Assembly: GCA_013115135.1 (NCBI GenBank)
Contig: JABANP010000269.1
Span: 1 to 64,000, forward strand
Length of the DNA stretch: 64,000 nt
Source: Perkinsus olseni
Lineage: Eukaryota > Perkinsozoa > Perkinsida > Perkinsidae
Direction of reading: 5' to 3'
The translations under genes and the position numbers were made by a program. Below, piece by piece: positions 45,334 through 55,933 of the stretch; within the stretch, counting starts at the first letter, position 1; each line of letters starts with the position of its first letter. The notes beneath the pieces were generated by a model that did not search any database, was not told where the DNA came from, and worked only from the letters and a program-made list of their open reading frames with translations.

Positions 45334-45534
45334 TTGATGCTTGACTATAATAAAACATCTTTCTGGTTCAACACGGAAGATTGCATAGATTACTTCTCTC
45401 GCGGTCTCGCTGTATACAAACGCGACGGCGTTGCGGGCTCAACTCTCGATAAACTCGAAATAACGAATCAGATTCATCAACTTTTTTCAATGATCATCCA
45501 TCGCCCTGCACGCGGAACTACAGAAAATTTTTGA
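45334..45534 (+). other. open frame opposite the 5' end of the preceding gene
   Basis: 66 codons with a protein-like composition (YNKTSFWFNTEDCIDYFSRG). No splice acceptor precedes its ATG and no relative is known. It may be a small gene or an accident of the intron of the minus-strand gene. Confidence 0.22.
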
Positions 45535-46195
45535 GGAAATCTTTCTGATTTTACGTGAACACTCACTGAGACGCAGAGAGGGAGCGAACAATGCCGCGCG
45601 TCATCATTGCCGCTCCGTTAGCTGAGCAATGAGCCCAAGAGTCCGGCAAGGAGTGGTTCGCTGAACTTCTCACAATGAAAATTTCCCGCTACTTTATCGC
45701 CCACTTGAAGCGGCGGTCAACCTATAATTGTAAACCATGTACGGTATCGTGATGGGTGTGTATAGAAAGTAACTGATCACTACGCGAGAGAATCATATCA
45801 GTTCTCAAGAGCTTTCGAGTTCAAGATCTTGACTTTACGACGACTTCAAGAGGGAACCATGCGTGTTTGAGGCAAGCTTCAACCCATGGTACTCACAGAC
45901 AGAGTGACATAACCGAAATGGCTCCCTCTTGCGAAGTACTGGACAGAACATAAAATGAAACTACTAAACTCAATGCGAGCAACCGAGTCGATACGACGAG
46001 ACTAACGAGAACCGCATAGCTTCGGATTTTCCTGTGAGTACTGAGTTTTGACACATCATCATAGTATTTTCACGAAAGCAAATTATTGAAATATGACCGT
46101 GCTGTAAAAATGAAGCAAAAATCGTGAGAAAAAACGAAAAAAAGTCGGGCCTTTCCGTTTCCTCCATCACCTTCGAACGCTGTTATTGCTATTAC

Positions 46196-46311
46196 CTCGG
46201 ACATCATTTCATTGCTGTATATTTCCCTTCCGTAGCGAAGACCTGATTGTGCCGCATAGCCGAAAACGAAGGGCACTAGAAGCGAGCCCACAGGGGCCGC
46301 TGCTGCTGTTG
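46196..46311 (-). CDS. single exon of a probable membrane protein
   Basis: Bounded by TTATGTCAG and a GTAATAG donor. It encodes TAAAAPVGSLLVPFVFGYAA followed by QSGLRYGREIYSNEMMSE, one hydrophobic helix then a charged segment. A downstream open piece near 46030-45920 (YAVLVSLVVSTRLLALSLVV) could supply a second helix, but its phase does not fit directly. Partners and start are not resolved. Confidence 0.3.
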
Positions 46312-47235
46312 CTGACATAACAGTTGATGACAAAAGAACTCAGATACAAAGTCAAGCCTGATGATGAGCGGGGCCTTAGTAGGTCGAGAGGAAACTGCAC
46401 CATTTCCCAGACAAATGCGATATTCTCGGTCAACTTTTGGCACGATTTTGATTAGCAAGTGGCGAGAGGCGAGATTGCCAACTTAGCGAGCGGCAAGGGA
46501 ATTGAAGAACTGTCAAACCAAAATCGCTTCGTCACCGAGTTTAAATTTATGAGCAAATCCGCGTGACATGAGTTTTTTCAATTCTCTTATGACAAGCGCG
46601 AGTTCGTTTCCACGCAGGGCAGGAAGAAGAACGTTCCCGAGATTTTGTTCAATAAACACGTTCCTGGAAAGTTTCGGGAACGTGCCTGCCTGGCACGGCC
46701 CGGGCATGAACTTCAGGCATGTTAAACACGTTCTTGAAGAGGGTACCACGGGAACGTTCCTAGACCGTGAATCGTGCTCCGCTCCGCTATGACGAGCAAG
46801 TTCAAAGGGGGGCTTTCTGGTTGAATGTACCCCTGAGGAAAGCTCATTGATAATCTGTCTGATTGCACTGCATGTCAATCCTACAGAAAGTCTCCAACTG
46901 AGCACATCGACAAGAGTCTAACTAAGCCGAAACCGTTAGCGTTGGACTATAAACTCACACACAAAGGGGGCTTAGAACTTCCCGCGAACACGGTGAATTT
47001 AGTTCAGCACGTAAAACGGCTGACTCCTATCCAGGTGTCCCAGGTTCGATCCCTAACAGAAGACCTTCACTCTATCAAGTCCAGAAAGTTGTCGCCAGCA
47101 CAAGCCGTAGAGGACACTGGTCGGTGGCGAGTCTCGCTGGAACCATCTTGAAGGGCGAAGTACTCCGCGAAGATGAAATTGACGTTCCCAGTAACGTGTT
47201 CAGGAACGTCCTTAGCGTCTTGTGAATATTCCTCA
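46312..47235. other. unresolved, repeat-bearing
   Basis: A minus-strand open stretch at 46905-46513 overlaps repeated GGGAACGT / ACGTTCC words (46620-46760) that recur near 47180 and 47690-47760. 46855-46945 resembles 24140-24250. No gene called. Confidence 0.4.
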
Positions 47236-47904
47236 AGAATGAAAATCGGTTGTACCGACTAATCTTGTACCATTGTAGCTGCGCATCAGTTGAGACCTGT
47301 ACCACTTGACACTGTACGAGTTGCAGCTGTACCACTTGACACTGTACGAGTTGTAGCTGTATCATGTGTCAGAGAATGAAAATCGGTTGTACCGACTAAT
47401 CTTGTACCATTGTAGCTGCGCATCAGTTGAGACCTGTACCAGTTGACACCGTACGTCGTACGGTCGTACGGCGTACGATATAACACTCAACCCAGCTTGA
47501 GGGCTCAAAGCGAACGACCAACGGCGGCTTGACCCACATTCAGAAGCTTCAGTGCTGTCTCTCGCGACTCGGTCCGAGTCACTCGGATGATTCTCTCAAC
47601 TGCCGCCACGGATCCATCTGCCTCTGTGATGCCCACCGCGGCCTGGGCCAACTACCAGCGCATCCAACTACTCAACTCTGGACCAACTCATCTCGAAATT
47701 TCCAGGAACGGATATGCACAAATCTTGTTCAAAAAACGCACGCTAGTAACGTTCCCAGGAATCATTCCCTGACACATGATACAGCTACAACTCGTACAGT
47801 GTCAAGTGGTACAGCTGCAACTCGTACAGTGTTAAATGGTACAGTTGCAAGTCGTACAGTATTAAATGGTACAGCTGCAGCTCAGTTCGTGTCATATGGT
47901 ATAG
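47236..47904. repeat. 30-bp units arranged as direct and inverted repeats
   Basis: A 30-bp unit (core ACCACTTGACACTGTACGAG) occurs in tandem at 47297-47326 and 47327-47356. The reverse complement occurs as four diverging units at 47785-47904, so the two arms could pair around a loop of about 410 bp. Separately, 47236-47316 is directly repeated at 47373-47452 (AGAATGAAAATCGGTTGTAC to the TTGACAC end). Confidence 0.85.
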
Positions 47905-48297
47905 TGACACGTGACGACTCGTGGAGACTCCGTGACACAGAACTTGGAGGCCTAGACTAGACACAAGGCGAGCGACTAGGCCGCCTAGTCGCTCGCCTTG
48001 TGTCTCACCAATTATGGGCGGGCGGTTCCTTGGTCCCTCGTGCGGTGGTTGTTTTCCTCGTGGCCCTATGACTTCCTCAATATCACTATGATCAACCGCG
48101 TGCGACTCACGGGGTATCTCGATGGTATCGCGATATGGTAGGGTATCCCGTGCATCGGGACCGGCGTACATGGCATCGGACCGAATCGGTCAGGCCGATG
48201 CCGCATATGTACGAATATGCTGCACAGGATCGGCTTGGGGGACCCTTTGGGAGTCACCCTGGCTCAGTCACGGCAATAGCCGTGAGTACTAGCAGTA

Positions 48298-48544
48298 CTA
48301 CCCCTCACTGACAGAAACAATCATGAATGTTTCTCCGTCGTGCCCCGGTCCTGCTGGAGCGACAGCAGTTACTGCCGCGTTGCTGCAAGGATCGAAGGGA
48401 TCGATGTTCTCTCTACGCAGTGTAAAAGCTGTAATGTCACCGAACCAGTTCATCGTCGGAGCGTCGGCGGCTGCTGTTGCCTTGCTTATGAACTCACCCT
48501 TCTGTGATGCAATCAAGTCGATCGCGCCTGACGACCCTGCTGCT
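48298..48544 (-). CDS. terminal exon of an unknown protein
   Basis: Open from an acceptor-like CATCCGCAG at about 48555 to TAG at 48300-48298. It encodes about 80 residues such as AIDLIASQKGEFISKATAAA and TAFTLRRENIDPFDP. The composition is protein-like, whereas the antisense frame is Ser/Ala/Leu-rich and less so. An upstream start exon at about 48731 (MTMSGVPHRVEARTPN) is possible but its phase does not fit directly. No domain recognised. Confidence 0.33.
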
Positions 48545-48741
48545 GTAAGGCCCTGCGGATGTTCGCTATCCACTGATAGCAGAACGAGCCTTGCGACCGT
48601 ATTTCACATCTTGAGCTTCAAAGGCGCGTTGGTTACCTCTTCTCCTGTTACATTCGGCCTTCTCCTTTCAGGGCTATCCCAAGCAAGTTGGGCGTTCTCG
48701 CTTCAACTCGATGAGGAACGCCACTCATTGTCATTTCAGCA

Positions 48742-49371
48742 ATGAGAAGCATCTTACATCATCGTACGCATCACTGGACATCTATATTAAATATGACGTT
48801 GTTCAAACAGACGACATCAATTGTCCCGCGACTGAACGTTGGCCCGCCTTTCGAGCTGTGTAAGTGGTGGACAACACGTGCACTCAGGTCATCATCCTAT
48901 CAGTGCCCTTTACTTCACAGTTACTCGGGAAGATCCGCCGTCCAGAGTTACGCGAATATCACGTACCCAACTTCTGAGGAGGACTGGTGTACTTTTGAAG
49001 ACCATTTCCCTCCTAACAATACTGGATTGGACCCACTCAGAGAGCTTAACCAGTCGCCCCTTCGCGACGCAAGGAATAAAGTTTACGCAGCTGCCAGGAA
49101 GGTAAAATTTACACGCGAGAGAGCAATTCTCTGGGAGGGCAAGGTGGAGGGTCAAACGGAGGCTCAAGACGAATTGATCAGCGAATTCAAGGACGCCTGC
49201 TCAGTCGCGATCGAAACCATCAGGAAACAGTTCGGCCCATTCCCGAGACTTTGCGGCAAGTACCGTGACGCGTCCGAGGAGGCCATCGCAGCTGCTACGC
49301 TCGAGAAATGGTATCCCGTGAGGATCAGGGACCACGTCACGCAGCTTATGCCTTCAAAAGTTACGGAGTAA
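48742..49371 (+). CDS. probable organelle-targeted helical protein
   Basis: Single open frame of 209 residues. ATG 48742 lies two nt after TTGTCATTTCAG. The first about 37 residues (MRSILHHRTHHWTSILNMTL...) contain no acidic residue, as expected for a mitochondrial presequence. The rest is charged and helical (RNKVYAAARKVKFTRERAIL; DELISEFKDACSVAIETIRK). The segment IRKQFGPFPRLCGKY weakly resembles LKKQFGSFATICDRF of the gene at 53565, so the two might be distant relatives. No known family recognised. Confidence 0.5.
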   Translation: MRSILHHRTHHWTSILNMTLFKQTTSIVPRLNVGPPFELCKWWTTRALRSSSYQCPLLHSYSGRSAVQSYANITYPTSEEDWCTFEDHFPPNNTGLDPLRELNQSPLRDARNKVYAAARKVKFTRERAILWEGKVEGQTEAQDELISEFKDACSVAIETIRKQFGPFPRLCGKYRDASEEAIAAATLEKWYPVRIRDHVTQLMPSKVTE

Positions 49372-50633
49372 CACTTTTCGTGAAGCCATTCAACTGGAGA
49401 AGTTGGTTCTCGAGAGTTCATATCTGACGAGAGGTACCCAGATTTTTCATTCTAGCAAGATGTCTGATGATGTTGATGTTTTTGCGTGAGGTGACTCGAC
49501 TGTTGCAGTTAAGCCTGAGTCTTGAATTACGGCATTCGATAAAGATCACACTTCTACGCTAATAGTGACACTATTGAAGTATTGCGTCGTCACCCTTATG
49601 ACGGTTTGGAAGAGATAAGGGTGATAGGCTCAGGCTTCAGGCTCCGATAGTCACTGATGGTTAGTGCTGCACTAAAAGTGCAGGAGAGTACCTTGAGCCT
49701 TTCAAACCAAGTGTGTGGGAATGAGTGACTACCAGCTGCTCCAGTTCACGAACTGAAAGCTGATTTCATCTAGCTTTCATGGCGAAGTTGTTGCGAAATA
49801 GGAAGCGTTCGTTGGTAACCATCTATAGAAGTTTAGAGGGTTGGTTTGCCATGCTGATGCCGAGTTTCCTTCTAGTTTGCCCCGCCGTGTAGTCGCGATT
49901 TCTTGGCGAACAAAAATTTGCTTGAGCGCCGAAAACTGGATAACAAGACTCGACGTTCTTCCACTGAGCTCCATCCGAATTTCAGACTCTAAAGCCCAAC
50001 GAAGACATTTTAAATCATCGTACCTCGGGATCGTAAAGTCTGTTCTGTGAGGTTGGCTGTGCCAACCGCATGACGATTCAATCGTCACGATTGTGCTGAG
50101 ATGGGTGTTCCGCGCTAAGCGGCCCAATAACCGACGACTATCCCGCAAACACCACTAATAGTCATGGAATAGCGTGCGATACTATCACTGCGATGGCGAG
50201 CTGTGCGTCGCCTTCGTTCCTGGGCACTTGCAGCAGTTTTCCGAGAGAACTCTTCCCGGTAAATCTCCGTTGAGCCCCACCTCTTGAACGCGGCTCTCAC
50301 AAGATGACAATGCGGGTTGGGGGTAACGAGGAGCTGATGACTACGGAGCCTTCCAGTGGAGGGCTTCTACAGCTCATATATTTGATATGCGAAAAAAGGG
50401 TGGCCATGGCTCGGCCCGAGCAAAATAGCGTGCCTCCAGCTGCACGCGAGCGCAATAAGCAGTCAAATGTGAAAAAGTAAACATGTGACGCACAGCTCAC
50501 AGTGGCGGGCCACTTTCGGCCACACATGAAAGCACTGAAAAAGCATCGTGAGCAATGCCCATCTTCATCTTTTGAAGCACAGAATCGTCCAACGTCCTCT
50601 CAGCGAAGCTCGGAACCTCGACAGCTTCAGAAC
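49372..50633. other. intergenic, one exon-like stretch
   Basis: On the minus strand 50107-49777 is open and protein-like (WALESEIRMELSGRTSSLVI; AWQTNPLNFYRWLP), but its upstream part runs into a hairpin and no ATG or acceptor suits it. It could be the last exon of an unfound gene. The 3' flank of the next gene near 50400 shares a GGCC-GAGCAAA segment with 30510. Confidence 0.4.
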
Positions 50634-51404
50634 TCAGCCATAGATCGTGCCTTTAGCGACATCAACGGTGTGGAAATAGGAATTCGCCCCAGAGGCCTGC
50701 TCGTAGGAACCTCTCGCACCGTAACCAATATGGTAACGCCAACCACGTTCAACTTTCTCTATGCTCACTTTGAACTTGACGTTAAAGGGCACGTCACTTT
50801 CCTTCGTTTGATTTAGATCCGCGTAGAGGTGCAACCCGTTGCTCACGGCAACTCCCGAGATATTTCGATAGCCGGTAAATGCACGCTGATCTTCGGGAAA
50901 CGTACCAATGAAGAAAAATGGCAGAAAGAGTTTGAGATACCCTTCATCACTTGGGCTGAAGTGAGTGTCACCTGGGCTAAGAGCCCACCACAAATCCACA
51001 TCGTCATGATCGAAAGCCAAGTGCGCCCAACCACTTGTCTCCACGCTGATGTTCGGCGTTTCGATGAAGTGGACTGTGTCACCAAATACATTAAGTTGCA
51101 AGCTCATATTACCGATGAGTCTCTCCACGTTGGTTTTAATGTCAATACCAGCGCTCTCTCGCGGACGTCCTGCGGAGTCCTGACCTCTCATGAAATACAA
51201 GCAGGAGCCCTCGGATAACACGTCAACAACAGCACCTTCCGAGCCGGGACCATCATGGCAACCCTTCGGAAAATCAGCGACAACAGACAAAGACCGATCA
51301 GGGAGCGCAATAACGACCTGTACGGCTAGAACCGACAAAAGGACACGTTGGAGAGGCCTGTGTGAGTGAAGGTTCCAAGAGTGGAGCCTGGATCTTGAAG
51401 CCAT
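50634..51404 (-). CDS. secreted ADYP-family protein
   Basis: Single exon, 256 residues from ATG 51404, five nt after GTGGTTAG. The signal peptide is RPLQRVLLSVLAVQVVIA. The core is SVVADFPKGCHDGPGSEG, LSEGSCLYFMRGQDSAG and ESAGIDIKTN, and the end is VAKGTIYG. It is the most divergent relative of the 30733/33375 pair but shares their length and layout, including ISVETSGWAHL against VSVETSGFAFL. Two family cysteines are kept. Secreted; function unknown. Confidence 0.77.
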   Translation of the reverse strand: MASRSRLHSWNLHSHRPLQRVLLSVLAVQVVIALPDRSLSVVADFPKGCHDGPGSEGAVVDVLSEGSCLYFMRGQDSAGRPRESAGIDIKTNVERLIGNMSLQLNVFGDTVHFIETPNISVETSGWAHLAFDHDDVDLWWALSPGDTHFSPSDEGYLKLFLPFFFIGTFPEDQRAFTGYRNISGVAVSNGLHLYADLNQTKESDVPFNVKFKVSIEKVERGWRYHIGYGARGSYEQASGANSYFHTVDVAKGTIYG

Positions 51405-52623
51405 GATAAGCTAACCACTTTTCAAAGGAAACGACAGAGAGAATAGACGACGGATTGCGATTCGCACTTTGCAAATTTGTCTTGCAAACCCGGAGAACAA
51501 GGAGCACCAAAGCCGAAAATAGCTAAGTTTGTCATTTTCTGCTATTTTCGGCTTAGCCTAGCTAAGGCGACGATGGCCAATGCGGAAGGCAAGCAATGGC
51601 TCTGGACGCCCTGCAGTGTACTCTAGTGTCCATAGGAGCAGAGCAGGTCCTCTCTAGCGCGAACTTAATGCAATAGTCGAGCGGTCTTTCGAGTTCAGCG
51701 AGTGAGTGAGCGAGAGCGCGCGACCGCTAAACGTTGCCGACTATGTACTGCACACAGAAAGTTAATTATCCACTGCAAAGAGCATCTTTCATGGAAGACC
51801 CGGATAGCGGGAAGGTTAGATATACTGGCGCGAGACGGTAGCCGAGTGCCAATGACGGGAACATAACTTCCGGGAACTAACTTGGCTTTGGGGGAGAAAG
51901 CCGGTTAACTTCCCCCCCCCCCTACGCACGCACATAGCGCCGTGTTAGCTGCATGTCAGGTGACGCCGTCACTGGAGCGTCTCCCAGGGGGACAGCATTA
52001 TATACGCACGAGGAAGCTGATTGTCAGTTCAGTGAGGACTCCTCACTGAGGAGCTTCATGATGAGGCTTTGCAGCCCTCATCGGTGACACTTTATTCATC
52101 GCACTTCATTTCCTTCGATTTGTGAGAAGATGTAGACTACATTATGTAGTAGAACGAGAACTGTTGTCGTGCAATTCATAACGTGATACAACCTCACCAG
52201 ATCGAGTAAAGAGACTTTGAACGGCAGTATTAATGCAATCCATAAGTAATAGGGGCCAGGTACCGTCTCGAATTAACCGGACGCGAAACAACCCGGGGAG
52301 AGCCGACGACGGCTGCTTCCACTCGATTTACTCGAAGGAGGTAAAGAAAACGGTCATCGTAAATATAGGTTAGATCGAGTTCAGTAAATTACAGACAGTA
52401 AGTCGTTTGTGATTCCTAGGCGTACAGCCTGAAGTTCAGGCTAGTAACGCGTGAGTTCAGGTACGCTTAGTAATCCTTTTAAGGCTGAGCCTTGGGAGCT
52501 TGCATCCGCCATCATCACATCGTAAAGATGACAACCGTTACAGCATGGCAGTATCGGTTGCTAGAGCTTTACTGGTAGCCAGGGTGGCTGGTGGAAGGAA
52601 AAATAGACATTCTTTCCTGGGGC
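51405..52623. other. intergenic, no gene seen
   Basis: No supported gene. Contains a poly-C run near 51914-51923, the CGCACGCACATAGCG word also found in the segmental duplication, and hairpins around 52030-52090. Confidence 0.5.
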
Positions 52624-52875
52624 CTATTTTTCCTGCTTAAAAATAGGGAAAAATAGGAAAAATAGGCAAAATAGAAAATTTTTTGCTAAAGAGCGATTCG
52701 CAAACAAGAGGAATGGATCCAATAGGTTCGACCGGCCTTCCACACTTCCTGGTGAACTCCGCAGGGGGTACAGCATGGCATATTGGACGCAAGTTATGCC
52801 GGTCTTGAGGAACTCTGTAAGCGTTCCTTCACTCTCTGCGGTCACTTGGACTCTGCAGCCACTGAAACGCAACAT
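52624..52875 (-). CDS. hypothetical small protein
   Basis: ATG-started frame of 83 residues (MLRFSGCRVQVTAESEGTLT; TGITCVQYAMLYPLRSS), ending in a Phe/Leu-rich stretch coded by AAATAGG-type repeats. The first about 60 residues look protein-like and might be a first exon. No splice acceptor precedes the ATG. Confidence 0.25.
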   Translation of the reverse strand: MLRFSGCRVQVTAESEGTLTEFLKTGITCVQYAMLYPLRSSPGSVEGRSNLLDPFLLFANRSLAKNFLFCLFFLFFPIFKQEK

Positions 52876-53069
52876 GGAGATTCTCCATTGGAGGAGGACT
52901 CATGAGGCATAAAGCTTCAAGAATTATGAATTTAGTATACTTCTTCAACGTGGAGTTATCGGTGGCACTCATATCGAGTGACTCGACGAGACGGAATCAT
53001 CTGTACCGGATGAGCTGCTGAATACGCGCTCGCGAGAATCACTTCGCACAGCGGTCCCGCGGAACCTCC

Positions 53070-53426
53070 TTACGGTTGTCCAGCGGAGGAAGGCGTCTCT
53101 AAATATATTATTCGTCGATAGGTTATTCCTGAGGAAAGCTTGAGCACTGGTTCTGAGACAATCACAAGTACTACAAACTTGGCAGGTTTACCTGGCCACA
53201 AATTTTGTACAACTGAAGAAACGCTCTTGTGCAGCCGCCCCGCAGGGAGTTTGTGTGGCAAGGTATAGATAACTGAGTTATCATAACTCCAAATTCCACA
53301 CTCGTCTTTCACACTCCACCAGTAGGGGCAAGGGTCGCACGTTTCTCTCTTTTCCGTGAGCTTCGAGCTTTGATGGACACTCCTGCGCGCCTTAGATCCA
53401 ACGACGAGCTCCATCAATTCCGTCAT
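53070..53426 (-). CDS. hypothetical protein
   Basis: ATG-started frame of 118 residues with balanced composition and no obvious low complexity: ETCDPCPYWWSVKDECGIW, then PGKPAKFVVLVIVSEPVLKL. It has four cysteines in the first half and one hydrophobic strand. No signal peptide or known domain. Its start lies 138 nt from the divergent start of the gene at 53565, so the two could share a promoter region. Confidence 0.4.
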   Translation of the reverse strand: MTELMELVVGSKARRSVHQSSKLTEKRETCDPCPYWWSVKDECGIWSYDNSVIYTLPHKLPAGRLHKSVSSVVQNLWPGKPAKFVVLVIVSEPVLKLSSGITYRRIIYLETPSSAGQP

Positions 53427-53564
53427 TACGAGTGTTTAAATCTTCCGAATGTTTCAGTTATATTTCTGTCAGAACTACGGCACATCTCTATGCCTCTAAT
53501 CATTGATTAGTGATCAATCACATCTCGCTCTTCCTTTTTCGCCTTTTTTCTTGACCTGCCAGCC

Positions 53565-54330
53565 ATGCTCTCGGCGCATTTCGTGTTGCTAACGTAAGCA
53601 AGAGTGGCGAGAGGGGCGAACGAATTTTTAGTATTCGCCTTTGTGGAACGGTTTGATTCCTTCGCTGGAGTACCTCCAGCAATACAGTCATACTTCGCGC
53701 TTCTCAGGACTTCCCTCCGCTCAAAATTGCGAACGAAACGGAGTGCCTATTCAGCAACGATGACCTGACTGCCGCTAGAAAATCACTGCTGGTATGGATC
53801 GATCCTCGCTGGCAGAACCGCCTGCGGACCAGAACCATTACTTGCCCCGCGACTCCCAAGTATAATGTATTCGGTGCTGAGATGTAAAGCATTGAGGTGA
53901 AGGGTACCTACTCCACGTTCTTGGTCTGGTTTCAGTTATGCCGGAATATTATACGGGTATTACCCATCCGGTCACTCGCTTTGGCACAAAGAACATGGGG
54001 AGCCTGCCGAGTACAAGGAATATTCATTCGATAGGATTTCCTTGTCTGATCCCATTGGGAATGAAATCAGTTTCGTAAGTGCCGGGTAGCTCACAATCCT
54101 TTGATTAGCGTGAATCTTTCTCATTAGTACGAAATTAACCATAGTTGTCCCTCATCTTTCAGTCTATCCACGTGAAACCTTCTAACAACCCGACAACTAC
54201 TTGTTTGACTGTGGAGTCGAAGCTGAAGAAGCAATTTGGCTCATTCGCTACTATATGTGACCGATTTCACTATCTGGTTGAGAAGGCCGAGGAACCTGAG
54301 CCACCGAGGGGTGTAGATTACCTAGGATAG
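53565..54330 (+). CDS. unknown four-exon protein with hydrophobic N-terminus
   Basis: Exons 53565-53593, 53680-53883, 53936-54074 and 54163-54330 join in phase to 179 residues. Donors are GTAAGC, GTAAAG and GTAAGT; acceptors are CTCCAG, TTTCAG and TTTCAG. ATG 53565 lies two nt after ACCTGCCAG. The N-terminus MLSAHFVLLTNTVILRAS may be a signal peptide split by intron 1. The mature part includes ETECLFSNDDLTAARKSLL, GILYGYYPSGHSLWHKEHG and ESKLKKQFGSFATICDRF. No family recognised. Splicing support is good; function unknown. Confidence 0.6.
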
Positions 54331-54855
54331 ACTACCCTGAATAGTTGGGTGAGTGACCTACCCAGGGTGAGAGATGGTATGTTAGGTTAATAAGTTATTT
54401 TAGGTTTTTTTATAAATTATTATTTTTGAGGTGTCTATAAGTTATTGTTTGACGAACGAGTCACTCATCTATATTGATTAGCATGGAGGTGTTGCTGTGG
54501 CTGTACGGAGTTGTCAACCTGTTGTGTGCAGCAGTTTTTTAAGAAGTCCGAACCGCTCTATCAATGATACTGTGTGTGATGGGAATTTGGAAGTTTAGCT
54601 CGACCTCGGATCGACAGTAACGTTGCATAGCAGGAGCACCAGGTGCTCAGCACCTCCTCTCTGGCTGTTCGGTCCCAGACACTGCTGTGCCGGTCTGTCC
54701 CACAATATCTTAGCGCATATATGCCGGGTGCGAACGCACACCCGAGGACTAATGAACGAGCACACAAGAATGCTAGCACACAAGAGGAGGCGCTGCTAGC
54801 TGTAGTATGGCTTCTTTACTCGTTGTAGCCAATAGTGTCTGACTCTTTTTTTGTT

Positions 54856-55148
54856 ATGGCATCAGCAAGCTCTTCGGAGTCGGACACGAGCAGCTCGGAC
54901 TCGAGCGGCTCAAGCTCCGCTCCAACCGGGCAGGCCACGGCCCGTGGCCCACGGGTCAAGCCCCTATCACCGAGCAGTGCTCGGTGATCCAATCATTGGA
55001 TTATGAATACGCGTTCTACGCCCTTGGCGTAAAGGAATATAGAGCGGTGGTCGAGAGCGCTGGCATCGCGATGAAGAAGAACGACCTCTACGGATGGAGC
55101 AGCAGGCCCTCTGACTTGGGCCCACGAGCACACTCTCTGGTCAGATAG
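54856..55148 (+). pseudogene. frameshifted Ser/Asp-rich frame
   Basis: ATG 54856 opens ASASSSESDTSSSDSSGSS and stops at 54987. A second frame to TAG 55148 reads SLDYEYAFYALGVKEYRAVV. The junction lies across three consecutive perfect hairpins (54933-55001), so the break may reflect palindrome insertion or the frames may be accidental. Confidence 0.25.
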
Positions 55149-55505
55149 CCAGTATCGACCTCATCAACTGCTTTTCCACAATGTCAGATTGAAACTGTCC
55201 TTAATAACGAGCAATACATGACTTAATTATCACGTCTTCCTGCTCTAAGGCTTCGACAGACTTCTTCTGCGTCTTCCTCCATCCTCGCGGTCAACGTCCC
55301 AGTCGCCAGTTCTCGGACGCTTGCTCAAAAAAATCTTGCTCCAGCTGCTGCTTTTTTTGCAAATATTCAATGTGGGGCCTCATACAAGAAAGAGGCGGGC
55401 AAACAGAAAGTTGTGCCTACCCGGCACTACAGCAAGCCCTTGCGAGCATCGAGATACTGCATGAGGGCCAAACAAAGTTGATTGAAGGACTTATGTCGCT
55501 TCAAA

Positions 55506-55933
55506 TCAACCAATTAATTTATATAGATGGTAGGGGACACCGTTTGTTACCCTCTTCCTAGCCTGCTCTAAGAGCGGACAGGACAGGAGGTAGTGCCGAG
55601 TGTTCCCCACCGGCGCCCCACAGTCACACTCTGGCGAGTTAACTACCCCGCATCTGTAGAGATGGGCCGGGGTTGGAGCTCTTCCAAATACAACAGCACT
55701 GCCGGCTGCCGTGACTTCTCCGCGGATCCACAACCGATCATGTGGAGCGCAGTAGAAGAAGTCGTTGACAGAAGTGCCGAGGCTGGCTCTCTTGTCTGAC
55801 CACCACTTGCGCAGTGACAGACGGCCAGCTTCACCTTGATATCGCCGGAGGGTACAGACACTGATTTTCTCTCATCACCGAAATACTGTTTCGCAACCTT
55901 AGCAAGCCTCTCCCCACGCAGCATCGGTTAGTG
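55506..55933 (-). mobile_element. remnant of a non-LTR retrotransposon (LINE), 3' end of ORF2
   Basis: Reading on the minus strand, the piece ends with a zinc-knuckle-like C-terminal segment ECDCGAPVGNTRHYLLSCPL, the C-x-C...H....C pattern typical of LINE ORF2 C-termini. The preceding segment (WWSDKRASLGTSVNDFFY; LWIRGEVTAAGS) lies in a different frame from the part before it (AKVAKQYFGDERKSV), so a frameshift divides it. No reverse transcriptase is present. Confidence 0.6.
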
